Shown one piece after another: positions 1 through 6,509 of a stretch of DNA of 6,509 nt (within the stretch, counting starts at the first letter, position 1; each line of letters starts with the position of its first letter). The position numbers and the translations under genes are program-made. Source of the stretch: Pseudomonadota bacterium. GTDB lineage: Bacteria; Myxococcota_A; Polyangia; Fen-1088. The notes under the pieces were generated by a model. That model did no database searches, was not told the origin of the DNA, and saw only the letters and a list, made by a program, of their open reading frames with translations. Location of the stretch: positions 1 through 6,509 of the forward strand of contig JAEXQJ010000066.1 in NCBI GenBank assembly GCA_023438785.1. The letters are read 5' to 3'.

Positions 1-29
1 GGGCGGGGGGGTGTTGGCGGGGGGGCGGG
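1..29 (+). other. G-run tract with G-quadruplex potential inside the slipin 3' region
   Basis: Four G-runs of at least three (1-3, 5-11, 19-25, 27-29) are separated by loops of 1, 7 and 1 nt. The tract is on the strand opposite the slipin coding strand and encodes its Pro-rich tail (PPANTPPP). It fits a simple quadruplex pattern, but may be only a codon-usage effect of a proline tail in GC-rich DNA. It is also where read coverage or assembly often fails, which may explain the window edge. Confidence 0.4.
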
Positions 30-825
30 CGGCCCGCGCGACCGCACTTTGCATCATGCTCTGGAGCTGGGCCGGGGTGGCCCCGGGCGCGGCGCCCATC
101 CCGGTCAGATCGATGGGCACCGGAAACACGATGGTCGAGCGGGCCTCGGCCGAGACCTCGACCAGGGTCTGGTACAGGCGCAATTGCAGCGCGCCCGGGG
201 CGGAGGAGATGACGCGAGCGGCCTCGGAGAGCTGGGCCGCGGCCTGAACCTCGCCTCCCGCGGCGATGACCTTGGCGCGTCGCTCACGCTCGGCCTCGGC
301 CTGGCGAGCCATGGCGCGTTTCATCTCCTGCGGCAGCTCGATGTCCTTCAGCTCCACGGCGGTGATCTCCACGCCCCACTGCTCGGTGCGCGTGTCCAGT
401 ATGTTGCGCACCTCCGCGTTGATGCCCTCGCGGTTGGACAGGATGTCGTCCAACTCCAGCTTGCCCACCACGGCTCGCAACGTGGTTGCGGCCAACTGGA
501 GCGTGGCGGGCAGATACTCCTCCACCTCCAACACGGCGTGCCGGGGCGAGGCCACGTTGGCGTAGACCACCGCGCTGACCACGATGGAGATGTTGTCGCG
601 GGTGATAACCTCCTGCGGCGGAATCTGGATGGCCTGGATGCGCGTGTCCACGACGCGTGCGCGGTCGAGGCCGAAGGGCAGGAGGACAATCAGCCCCGGC
701 CCCGCCAGATTCCGGCGCGCCCGTCCGAGGCGGAACACCACGGCCCGCTCGTACTCGCGCAACACCCGAACCCCGGTGAGCAGGGACACGCCGAGCGCAA
801 CCATGACGCCGAGAAAGATCTCCAT
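1..825 (-). CDS. Slipin/stomatin-like SPFH (Band 7) membrane protein, C-terminus cut by window edge
   Basis: Reading from the ATG at 825 gives 275 codons without a stop, so only the C-terminal end is missing. Residues 1-19 are a hydrophobic N-terminal segment (MEIFLGVMVALGVSLLTG) that would anchor the protein in the inner membrane. The SPFH core follows: EYERAVVFRLGR (24-35), AGPGLIVLLPFGLDR (41-55), VDTR (59-62), and PPQEVITRDNI (69-79). A charged helical stretch (about 165-205) leads to LQLRLYQTL (213-221) and STIVFPVPIDL (230-240), the usual slipin ending, then a Pro-rich tail. Slipins oligomerise into membrane microdomain scaffolds and are often paired with NfeD; no nfeD lies on the upstream side here, and the downstream side is outside the window. 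AAGGAG at 832-837 sits 6 nt before the ATG and fixes the start. The family call is strong; the specific cellular role is unknown. Confidence 0.93.
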   Translation of the reverse strand, partial: MEIFLGVMVALGVSLLTGVRVLREYERAVVFRLGRARRNLAGPGLIVLLPFGLDRARVVDTRIQAIQIPPQEVITRDNISIVVSAVVYANVASPRHAVLEVEEYLPATLQLAATTLRAVVGKLELDDILSNREGINAEVRNILDTRTEQWGVEITAVELKDIELPQEMKRAMARQAEAERERRAKVIAAGGEVQAAAQLSEAARVISSAPGALQLRLYQTLVEVSAEARSTIVFPVPIDLTGMGAAPGATPAQLQSMMQSAVARAARPPANTPPP

Positions 826-987
826 CGTCAGCTCCTTGGTCAGGTGATTCTGACACAGCCGCGCCGCGCGCAAGGATGGTACAACGGGTTTGACGAGCCC
901 CGGCGCCTTGCATACTGTGTGTGCTTTGGTATCCGCCGCGAGCACGGCGGCTTCCGCTAGCCTAGGTGCACTTACCCGGAGGTCCCC
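826..987. promoter_or_regulatory. Divergent intergenic region with weak promoter candidates for the slipin and TPR genes
   Basis: This 162-bp gap separates two divergent start codons, so it should carry both promoters. For the plus strand, TTGACG (890-895) and CATACT (911-916) resemble sigma-70 boxes but the spacer is only 15 bp. For the minus strand, GCGCAA (868-873, read TTGCGC) and ATTCTG (847-852, read CAGAAT) are weaker, also with a 15-bp spacer. The putative TPR leader contains a perfect 6-bp hairpin, CCGCCG (933-938) with CGGCGG (945-950), around a 6-nt loop. A small inverted repeat, GTCAG (839-843) and CTGAC (850-854), overlaps the candidate slipin -10 box and could be an operator. 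GGAGG at 978-982 is the TPR ribosome-binding site, 5 nt from its ATG. The individual boxes are tentative. Confidence 0.4.
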
Positions 988-3954
988 ATGTTGCGAACAG
1001 CGGCTCCACCTGAGTCTGCGGCCGAGTTGCCACCGCCCGCCGACGACTTTCGCCGACGCGAGCGAGCTTATGCCCGCGAAGAGCGCTGGGAGGATCTGGC
1101 GTCCCTGCTCATCGAGCACGCGGAACAGGTCCCCGAAGGGAGCGAGAGGGCGCGCTGTCTCATGCGGGCCGCGCTGACCTTCCAAGACAAGCTGGATGAT
1201 CCGGATCGCGCCTTCATCACCATGCTGGCCGCCTTCCAGGAATGCCCCACTGAAGAAGAGGTGGCCAACGGCCTGTCTCTCATGGCCAGCGCCAACAATC
1301 GCTGGACCGACTTGCTGGCCGAGTGCAACAGCTTCGCCACCGAGGCCCCGGCGCCCAAACGCGCCCAGGTGCTGGTGGCCATGTCCCGCTGGTACCAGAA
1401 CGATCTAGGCGACAACGTGGCCGCCGAACAGTCGCTGGAAGGCGCCCTGGCCGCTGACCCGAGCAACGCGGCGGCCCTGCGGGCTCTCATCGATCTGTGC
1501 AGCCAACGCGGCGAATGGGCCCGGGCCGCGGCTTACCTCAACAGCGCCGCTAGCAGCGCCGTCGATCTGAGCGAGCGCATCGAGCTGACCCTGCAGGCTG
1601 CCGAGATCTTCCAGAGCAAGCTCATGGACGCGGATGCGGCCGCCGAGCAGTACGGCCGTGTCCTGCAGATGTCGCCTCATCACCCCAAGGCCGTGGAAGC
1701 GCTGACCTCCACCTCCTGGGAGCGGAAGGATTGGGCCACGGTTCTGCCGCTGCTCGAATCGGCGGCCTCTGACGGGACGGAACGTTCTGCCGACGAAACC
1801 GCTCGGCTCTACCAGCGCGCCGGGTGGGCGGCTCAGATGCTCGGCGACGAGGCCCGCGCGCGCGACCACTACCGTCGCTCCCACGCCAGCCGGCCCGACT
1901 ACTTGCCCAACCTTCTGTGCTGGGCGGAACTGGCCTTGCGCGAGGAGTGGTCGCAGGACATCCGCGACGTGGTGCCGCTGGTCCTCGGGCGCGGCGAGGC
2001 GCAGTTGACCGCGCCCGAGCGCATCGAATACCTGCAGGGATTGGGGCAAGCGCACCTGGAATTGGGCGACATGGCCGCCGCATCCGAGGCCCTGACCCGC
2101 GCGCTCGAAATGGCGCCCGAGGATCGCACCACCCGCCGTCTGCTCGCCAAGGCCCACGGCAAGATGGACGGACAGGGGGTCTCGCCCGCCACACGCATCG
2201 AGCAAGAGCGACTCTTGCTCAAGGGCGCCTCGTCCGACGACGAGCGTTTCGAGATTCTGAGCGAAATCGCCGAGATCCAGCGCGAAGAGCTCAACGATCA
2301 GGAGGGGGCACTGGCCACCCTGTGCGAGGCCATCGCCTTGCGGCCCGGCGATCCCGACACCCTGCACGGGATGATGGAGATCTACAGCCTGGCGGGTCAC
2401 TGGCAGCACGCCGTCGAGGTGCTGCGGGCCTTGGTCGAAACGGAGACCGGCAAGTCGAAATCCCGCTATCTGGTGGCCACGGCCAACATCCTCAATTACG
2501 AGCTGAACGCGGGACCCGAGGCCGTGGAGCTGTACAACCAAGCTCTCGACATCGACCCCGAGGACCGGCGCAGCTTTGAACGCATCGAGCGCATCCTCAC
2601 CAATCGTTCGGACTGGCGTGAGCTGGCGCGGAACTTCCGGCGCATGATCAAGCGCCTGGGCCCCACGCCGTCCGCTGAACAGCGCACGTTCACGCTCTCC
2701 CTGTGGCACGGCCTGGCCGAGTTGTGTCGAACCCATCTGGGCGACGCGCCGGCCGCCGCGGCCGCCTACGAGGCGTGCAGCAAGTTGGCCCCCGACGATC
2801 GCAACCATCTGGAGGCGATGGCGGACTGCCTCGAATCTCAGGGCGAAGCTGCCTTGCCCCAGGCTGTCCAGGCGCGCGAGCAGTTGCTCCAGAGCGCCAA
2901 CGGGGCGAACGCGGTGGCCAAACAGATCCGCGCCTTGGCCCGTTTGCACGGTGGCCTGCGCGCCTACGATCGGGCCTTTTGCGCCAGCGCGGCCATGGTG
3001 GCCTTGCTCAAGGCGGACGCGCAGGAGCGCGCCTTCTACGAAAGCAATGCCTTGCCTGGCGTGCCGCTCGCGGGCGCGGCGCTCAACGAGGCGCTCTGGC
3101 AGCAGACCATCTGCGACGCGGCCGAGGATCGTCGGCTCTCGGCGCTCTTCGCCGCCATTGGTCCGTCCCTGGCCGTGGTCCGGGCCCGAGAGGCGCAAGC
3201 CTGGGGCATCGATCCGTCGAGTCGGGTCGATCTGACCAATGACCGGTCCTCAGTCAGTCAGATTCTGGTCTACGCCAGCCGGCTGACCGGCGTGCCCTTG
3301 CCCGCGGTATACGTGCCGCCGACGGCCCCCGGAGAATTGGACATGGTGCCGGTGCGCGAGCCCCAGCACGTGGCGGCCTCCTTCGTGTTGGGCCGCGACT
3401 TGGTCGCGGGCCGCACGGAGGCGGAATTGGCCTTCGTGCTGTCGCGCAAACTGGTGGCCCTACGGGCGGAGTACTTCGTCCTGTGGCCGCAGCTCGTGTC
3501 CTCGTTCGACGAGTTGCAGATCCTGCTGGCCTCCACAATCAAGCTCGTCCAACCGGGTTTCGAGTTGCCTGGCATCGATCCGTCCGTCGTGCGCAAGACC
3601 AGCGCGACCATGCAGCGCCTGGTGTCGTCGGCACAGATGGCGGCGCTGACCGCCGTGGTCCCTCAGTTGCTCAGCGGCCCGCCGTTCGACCTGCGCGCCT
3701 GGATGGCCGCCGCCGAGTCGACCATCAACCGGGCCGGCCTAGTGGCTTGCGGCAACGTGGTGGCGGCGGCGCGCGAGTTGGTCAAGGAAGCGCGCCAACG
3801 CGGCGTGACGCCCGCGGACGCCATACTCAACCTGACCCGCTGGAGCGCCAGCCGCGACTTCATGGATCTGCGCGAGCAGCTCGGGCTGGCGCTCGTGCCG
3901 TCGGACAGCGACGCCAACACGCCGCCGGCCAGAGCACCGGCGCGCCGCTCCTGA
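988..3954 (+). CDS. Large TPR-repeat protein with degenerate M48 peptidase-like C-terminal domain
   Basis: This 988-residue protein shows no signal peptide or transmembrane helix, so it is probably cytoplasmic. Residues about 20-690 are TPR-like helical hairpins, for example AEQSLEGALAADPSN (146-160), ASEALTRALEMAPED (365-379) and AVELYNQALDIDPED (512-526). A Trp recurs at 34, 106, 177, 249, 321, 472 and 543, showing a super-repeat of about 72 residues with one unmarked unit near 395. TPR arrays are protein-protein docking scaffolds. The C-terminal part (about 720-970) resembles an M48 zinc peptidase: LTGVPLPAVYV (766-776), EAELAFVLSRKLVAL (811-825) where HExxH is expected, and AESTINRAGL (909-918) where ExxAD is expected. 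The HExxH positions are R820, K821 and A824, so it should not bind catalytic zinc. GGAGG lies 5 nt before the ATG. murJ follows after 18 bp. The TPR call is secure; the M48 relationship is by eye, and the function is unknown. Confidence 0.9.
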   Translation: MLRTAAPPESAAELPPPADDFRRRERAYAREERWEDLASLLIEHAEQVPEGSERARCLMRAALTFQDKLDDPDRAFITMLAAFQECPTEEEVANGLSLMASANNRWTDLLAECNSFATEAPAPKRAQVLVAMSRWYQNDLGDNVAAEQSLEGALAADPSNAAALRALIDLCSQRGEWARAAAYLNSAASSAVDLSERIELTLQAAEIFQSKLMDADAAAEQYGRVLQMSPHHPKAVEALTSTSWERKDWATVLPLLESAASDGTERSADETARLYQRAGWAAQMLGDEARARDHYRRSHASRPDYLPNLLCWAELALREEWSQDIRDVVPLVLGRGEAQLTAPERIEYLQGLGQAHLELGDMAAASEALTRALEMAPEDRTTRRLLAKAHGKMDGQGVSPATRIEQERLLLKGASSDDERFEILSEIAEIQREELNDQEGALATLCEAIALRPGDPDTLHGMMEIYSLAGHWQHAVEVLRALVETETGKSKSRYLVATANILNYELNAGPEAVELYNQALDIDPEDRRSFERIERILTNRSDWRELARNFRRMIKRLGPTPSAEQRTFTLSLWHGLAELCRTHLGDAPAAAAAYEACSKLAPDDRNHLEAMADCLESQGEAALPQAVQAREQLLQSANGANAVAKQIRALARLHGGLRAYDRAFCASAAMVALLKADAQERAFYESNALPGVPLAGAALNEALWQQTICDAAEDRRLSALFAAIGPSLAVVRAREAQAWGIDPSSRVDLTNDRSSVSQILVYASRLTGVPLPAVYVPPTAPGELDMVPVREPQHVAASFVLGRDLVAGRTEAELAFVLSRKLVALRAEYFVLWPQLVSSFDELQILLASTIKLVQPGFELPGIDPSVVRKTSATMQRLVSSAQMAALTAVVPQLLSGPPFDLRAWMAAAESTINRAGLVACGNVVAAARELVKEARQRGVTPADAILNLTRWSASRDFMDLREQLGLALVPSDSDANTPPARAPARRS

Positions 3955-3972
3955 CCCGCTCGGAAATGGACG

Positions 3973-5625
3973 ATGGCCACGGTGGCGGCTAACTTGCCTG
4001 CCAGGCAGTCCCCCGTGGCCGGCGCACTTCGTTCCTCAGCCAACATCAGCGTAGCAATCCTGATCTCGCGTGTCCTGGGTGTGGCGCGCGATGCGCTCTT
4101 CGCACGCATCTTCGGGGTCAGCGGCTTGACCGACGCGTACGTGGCGGCCTTCCGAATCCCTAACCTGCTGCGTGACCTGTTCGCCGAGGGCGCCCTGTCC
4201 AGCGCCTTCGTCCCCACGTTTTCGGCGGCCCTGGAGAGGGATGGCCGCGAGCGCGCCTTCCGGCTGGGAAACCTGGTGCTCGGGACGCTGCTCGCCACCA
4301 CCGGGGCACTGGGCGTGCTGGCCATCGTCTTCGCCGAGGATCTGGTGTTCGCCATATCGCGTGGCTTCGGCGGCAATCAGGCCCAGGTCGCCATCGGTAC
4401 CCTGCTCACGCGTGTCATGATGCCCATCCTCACCTTCGTGAGCGTCAGCGCCGTGTGGATGGGCATGCTCAACGCCCAGCAGCGTTACCTGGCGCCGGCC
4501 TACGCGCCCGCCATGTTTAACGTGACCAGCATCGCGTGCGGCGTGGTGCTGCTCGTGCTGCAGACCTCCGAGCGCACGGGCATGCTCATCTGGAGCGGCG
4601 GCACGGCCCTGTCCGGCCTGGTGCAGGCCGTGGTGCAGCTCCCCAGCCTGCAGCGCCTGGGCTATCGCGTGCGGCCCACCTTGGCGGGCGTGTGGCGCGA
4701 CCTCGATCTGCGGCGCATCCTGCGGCTGATGGGCCCGGCCACCCTGGGTCTGGCGGCGGTGCAAATCAACATCTTCGTGAACACCCAGTTCGCCGCGGCG
4801 CTGGGCTCGGGGCCGCTGACCTATCTTCAGAACGCGTTCCGTCTCTTCTACCTGCCGGTCGGGCTGTTTGGCGTGGCGCTGGCCACCGTGACCACGACCC
4901 GGGCCTCGCAGGACGCAGCCCGAGGCGATCGCGAAGGATTGCGGGACAAGGTGGCCGAGGGCGCACGTGGCGTGTGGCTTTTGGCCGCGCCCAGCGCGGT
5001 TGGGCTGATCGTCTTGGCCCAGCCCGTGGTCGAGCTGCTCTTCCAGGGGGGACGCTTCTTGCCCGTTCACACCCGCGCCACCGTTCCCATCGTGCAGGCG
5101 TACATGCTCGGGGTTCTGCCCTACAGCCTGGTGAAGGTCTGGGCGCCCGCGTTTTTTGCCCTCGATCGCTCTCGTGTCCCCATGCTGGCCTCCATGACCG
5201 CGGTGGGAGCCAACCTGCTGTTCAACGCTCTGACCTACCGCCACCTGGGCGCCCCTGGTCTGGCATTGGGAACGACCGTAGGCGCCTTGGCCAACTTGGC
5301 CGTGCTGCTGGTCCTCTTCCGCCGCGTCGTCGGAGCGCGACGCCCCTCATTCCGCCCGCGCCACTGGCTGAGCCTGGCCATGGCCAACCTGGGCCTCGGC
5401 GCGCTTGCCGTGGGCATGTGGGCGGCGTGTGCCCACCTCCTATTCGCCGCCGGCATCGCGTGGCCCTGGGGAATGCGCAGACTGCTGCACGCGGTTCTGC
5501 TGCTGGCGACCATCGGCGTCTCGTTCACGGGCTACGTGGCCAGTCTCCGCCTCATGCACGTGCCCGGTGCCGAGGAGCTCTGGGACATGCCCCGCCGAAT
5601 CCTCCGGCGGCTCACCCGCCACTGA
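3973..5625 (+). CDS. murJ: Lipid II flippase MurJ (MviN family, MOP superfamily)
   Basis: MurJ moves undecaprenyl-linked peptidoglycan precursor (lipid II) from the cytoplasmic to the outer leaflet of the inner membrane. The 550-residue product begins with the family signature: SRVLGVARD (32-40), TDAYVAAFRIPNLLRDLFAE (53-72), then GALSSAFVPTF. By eye alignment to E. coli MurJ (511 residues), the functional charged residues R18, R24, D39, R52 and R270 correspond to R33, R39, D54, R67 and R290 here. Hydrophobic segments recur along the whole length, consistent with the 13-14 helices of the family, and the end is basic (RRILRRLTRH). The N-terminus is about 15 residues longer than in E. coli. GGAA at 3962-3965 is a modest ribosome-binding site 7 nt upstream. 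The 18-bp gap after the TPR gene and the absence of a clear promoter suggest cotranscription. The reading frame is intact. Confidence 0.97.
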   Translation: MATVAANLPARQSPVAGALRSSANISVAILISRVLGVARDALFARIFGVSGLTDAYVAAFRIPNLLRDLFAEGALSSAFVPTFSAALERDGRERAFRLGNLVLGTLLATTGALGVLAIVFAEDLVFAISRGFGGNQAQVAIGTLLTRVMMPILTFVSVSAVWMGMLNAQQRYLAPAYAPAMFNVTSIACGVVLLVLQTSERTGMLIWSGGTALSGLVQAVVQLPSLQRLGYRVRPTLAGVWRDLDLRRILRLMGPATLGLAAVQINIFVNTQFAAALGSGPLTYLQNAFRLFYLPVGLFGVALATVTTTRASQDAARGDREGLRDKVAEGARGVWLLAAPSAVGLIVLAQPVVELLFQGGRFLPVHTRATVPIVQAYMLGVLPYSLVKVWAPAFFALDRSRVPMLASMTAVGANLLFNALTYRHLGAPGLALGTTVGALANLAVLLVLFRRVVGARRPSFRPRHWLSLAMANLGLGALAVGMWAACAHLLFAAGIAWPWGMRRLLHAVLLLATIGVSFTGYVASLRLMHVPGAEELWDMPRRILRRLTRH

Positions 5626-5632
5626 CCAACTA

Positions 5633-6316
5633 TTAGGGCTTGCCAGGCTCGTCGCTGTCGGCGGCGACCCGGATGGCGGCGGTGGTGCGGCGTCCGTGAA
5701 TCAGTCGGGGCAGGTCGGCCAGGGCCTGCTCCAGAGTGGGCGGCTCCTCCACATCACGGGAGAGCAGGCCCTCCGCATCCATGCGGCCGGCCAACACGCG
5801 CGCCCGATCGAGGATGCGTCTCAGACTGGCGTCATCCAGGGCCTCGCCGGTTTCCTCGGGGCTTAGCGGCTCGCGGCTCATGGCCAGGGCGGGCGCGGAA
5901 CCCGTGTGGCGGCTCTCGGCGCTGTGCACCGGCAGGCTCGGGCTGCTCGGAGAAGCGGCTCGAGGTGCGCCACCTTTGCTCTCCAGCAGCTTTTCGAGGA
6001 GCGGGCGACACTCGGGATCGACGAACGTGAACTGCACGCCCATGCCGTGCGCGCGGTGAGGTTCGGCGGGGTTGAACTCACGCACCCAGGTCACCCTGCC
6101 GGTTCCCCACAGCAGCGTCGGGCCTTGCGCCAGCGCGACCTCGAAGCGGATCATCTCGTCAACCGGCTTGGGTTTGCGGCTAGCCAGGAAAATGCCACCC
6201 CGGGTGACATTGGGGGCGAAACGAGCGATGAACGTCTGCTCGTCGGGGTAGCGGAGCTGAATCCTGACCAGTGCTTCCTTGGAGGCCACGGCGAACGGAG
6301 TATCGGCCGGCCGCAT
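5633..6316 (-). CDS. PilZ-domain protein, putative c-di-GMP receptor, with a helical C-terminal tail
   Basis: The 227-residue product carries a PilZ domain at about residues 14-112. The c-di-GMP contact motifs are visible as RIQLR (18-22, RxxxR) and NVTRGG (36-41, the D/N-x-S-x-x-G motif with Thr for Ser). Strands such as GGIFLAS (40-46), TGRVTWV (72-78) and HGMGVQFTFVD (90-100) follow, the pattern of small PilZ proteins common in Myxococcota. A Ser/Pro/Ala linker (about 117-147) leads to a helical tail with LRRILDRARVLAGR (165-178) and PPTLEQALADLPRLI (192-206), which I do not recognise. It is soluble, with no signal peptide. The ATG at 6316 is the first possible start: an in-frame TAG lies at 6341-6343 and no alternative start comes between. 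No good ribosome-binding site is visible (GAGG is 14 nt away), and only 32 bp separate the ATG from an inverted-repeat element. Its stop is 7 bp from that of the convergent murJ. Confidence 0.88.
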   Translation of the reverse strand: MRPADTPFAVASKEALVRIQLRYPDEQTFIARFAPNVTRGGIFLASRKPKPVDEMIRFEVALAQGPTLLWGTGRVTWVREFNPAEPHRAHGMGVQFTFVDPECRPLLEKLLESKGGAPRAASPSSPSLPVHSAESRHTGSAPALAMSREPLSPEETGEALDDASLRRILDRARVLAGRMDAEGLLSRDVEEPPTLEQALADLPRLIHGRRTTAAIRVAADSDEPGKP

Positions 6317-6340
6317 GGACCGGTCAACGGCCTCGGGTTG

Positions 6341-6356
6341 CTAGAGCACTAGAGCA
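6341..6356. repeat. Tandem duplication of the 8-mer CTAGAGCA at the edge of the inverted-repeat element
   Basis: CTAGAGCA occurs twice in direct succession, at 6341-6348 and 6349-6356. The second copy is the outer end of the left terminal inverted repeat, and its complement TGCTCTAG (6502-6509) closes the right end. The first copy could be a target duplication, or a remnant of an adjacent copy. The flank beyond the right end is outside the window, so a target-site duplication cannot be confirmed. Confidence 0.75.
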
Positions 6357-6509
6357 CCGAACGGTTTGAAGACCGAGCGAACACGCGGAGATGCGAGCAG
6401 CCCGAGGCGCGAGGAGGGAGAATACTCGACGTATTTGACCGACGAGCAACGAAGGGATGCGACGCAGATCCGCGTTTTCGCGACCGATTCAAACCGTTCG
6501 GTGCTCTAG
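6349..6509 (+). repeat. 161-bp element with 22-bp perfect terminal inverted repeats; foldable along its full length, possible mobile palindrome or structured RNA
   Basis: Positions 6349-6370 pair perfectly with 6488-6509 (22 of 22). Inward, 6377-6389 pairs with 6469-6481 with one C·T mismatch, 6392-6395 with 6463-6466, 6397-6403 with 6454-6460 (one G·A), 6416-6417 with 6439-6440, and 6420-6425 with 6431-6436 around the loop TCGAC (6426-6430). The centre of this inner hairpin (6428) matches the geometric centre of the element (6429), so the whole unit is symmetric. On the plus strand most interruptions are tandem G·A mismatches. There is no convincing reading frame inside. It could be a MITE or REP-like palindrome, a structured non-coding RNA, or both. 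It does not look like an intrinsic terminator, because no T-run follows a short GC hairpin. Copy number cannot be seen from one window. Confidence 0.85.

Noticed and set aside
49..960. A 303-codon plus-strand open frame opposite the slipin gene
   Set aside because: The minus strand encodes an intact SPFH protein with a good ribosome-binding site. The plus-strand product is His/Gln/Arg/Gly-rich shadow sequence without a domain.
1405..3198. A 597-codon open frame antisense to the TPR gene
   Set aside because: It overlaps a gene with clear TPR periodicity, is rich in Gly, Arg, Gln and Val without any domain pattern, and is the expected by-product of few stop codons in GC-rich DNA.
3400..3770. 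An active M48 zinc metallopeptidase in the TPR protein
   Set aside because: The HExxH positions read R-K-L-V-A, so two zinc ligands and the catalytic Glu are absent. Only a degenerate fold is supportable.
4036..5244. A 402-codon open frame antisense to murJ
   Set aside because: It lies wholly inside murJ, whose family motifs are unmistakable. The antisense product is rich in His, Gly and Gln and resembles no family I know.
5606..5620. GGCGG-CTCAC-CCGCC hairpin at the end of murJ as a terminator
   Set aside because: The stem is only 5 bp, lies inside the coding sequence and has no T-run on either side. Termination between the convergent genes is not evident from sequence.
6349..6509. CRISPR array or intrinsic terminator
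   Set aside because: There are no regularly spaced direct repeats with spacers, and the long interrupted hairpin lacks a trailing T-run. An inverted-repeat element fits better.

Overview
The window is high-GC DNA with tightly packed genes. It holds a slipin-type SPFH protein, a large cytoplasmic TPR protein with a degenerate M48-like C-terminus, the lipid II flippase MurJ, and a PilZ protein. This mix and the base composition suggest a Myxococcota/Deltaproteobacteria-type Gram-negative. That is an inference from gene content, not a tested placement.

Layout. Positions 1-825 (minus) encode a membrane-anchored SPFH/slipin protein whose C-terminal end is cut by the window edge. Positions 826-987 are a divergent intergenic region. 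Positions 988-3954 (plus) encode the 988-residue TPR protein, and murJ (3973-5625) follows after 18 bp, probably in the same operon. A PilZ protein (5633-6316, minus) converges on murJ with a 7-bp gap. Upstream of the PilZ gene, positions 6341-6509 hold a compact inverted-repeat element rather than a gene.

How the parts fit. MurJ supplies lipid-linked peptidoglycan precursor to the outer leaflet of the inner membrane. The TPR protein is probably a soluble scaffold made with it. Slipin and PilZ proteins belong to membrane-organisation and c-di-GMP signalling families, so the neighbourhood has an envelope flavour, but no shared pathway is proven.

The most unusual item is the 161-bp element at 6349-6509. 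It has perfect 22-bp terminal inverted repeats and can be folded end to end into one long hairpin around a central five-base loop. On the plus strand its internal mismatches are six tandem 5'-GA-3'/3'-AG-5' pairs, a pattern typical of structured RNA or structured single-stranded DNA. A second item of note is the TPR protein's C-terminus, which looks like an M48 metallopeptidase fold that has lost its HExxH motif. The other genes look ordinary for their families.
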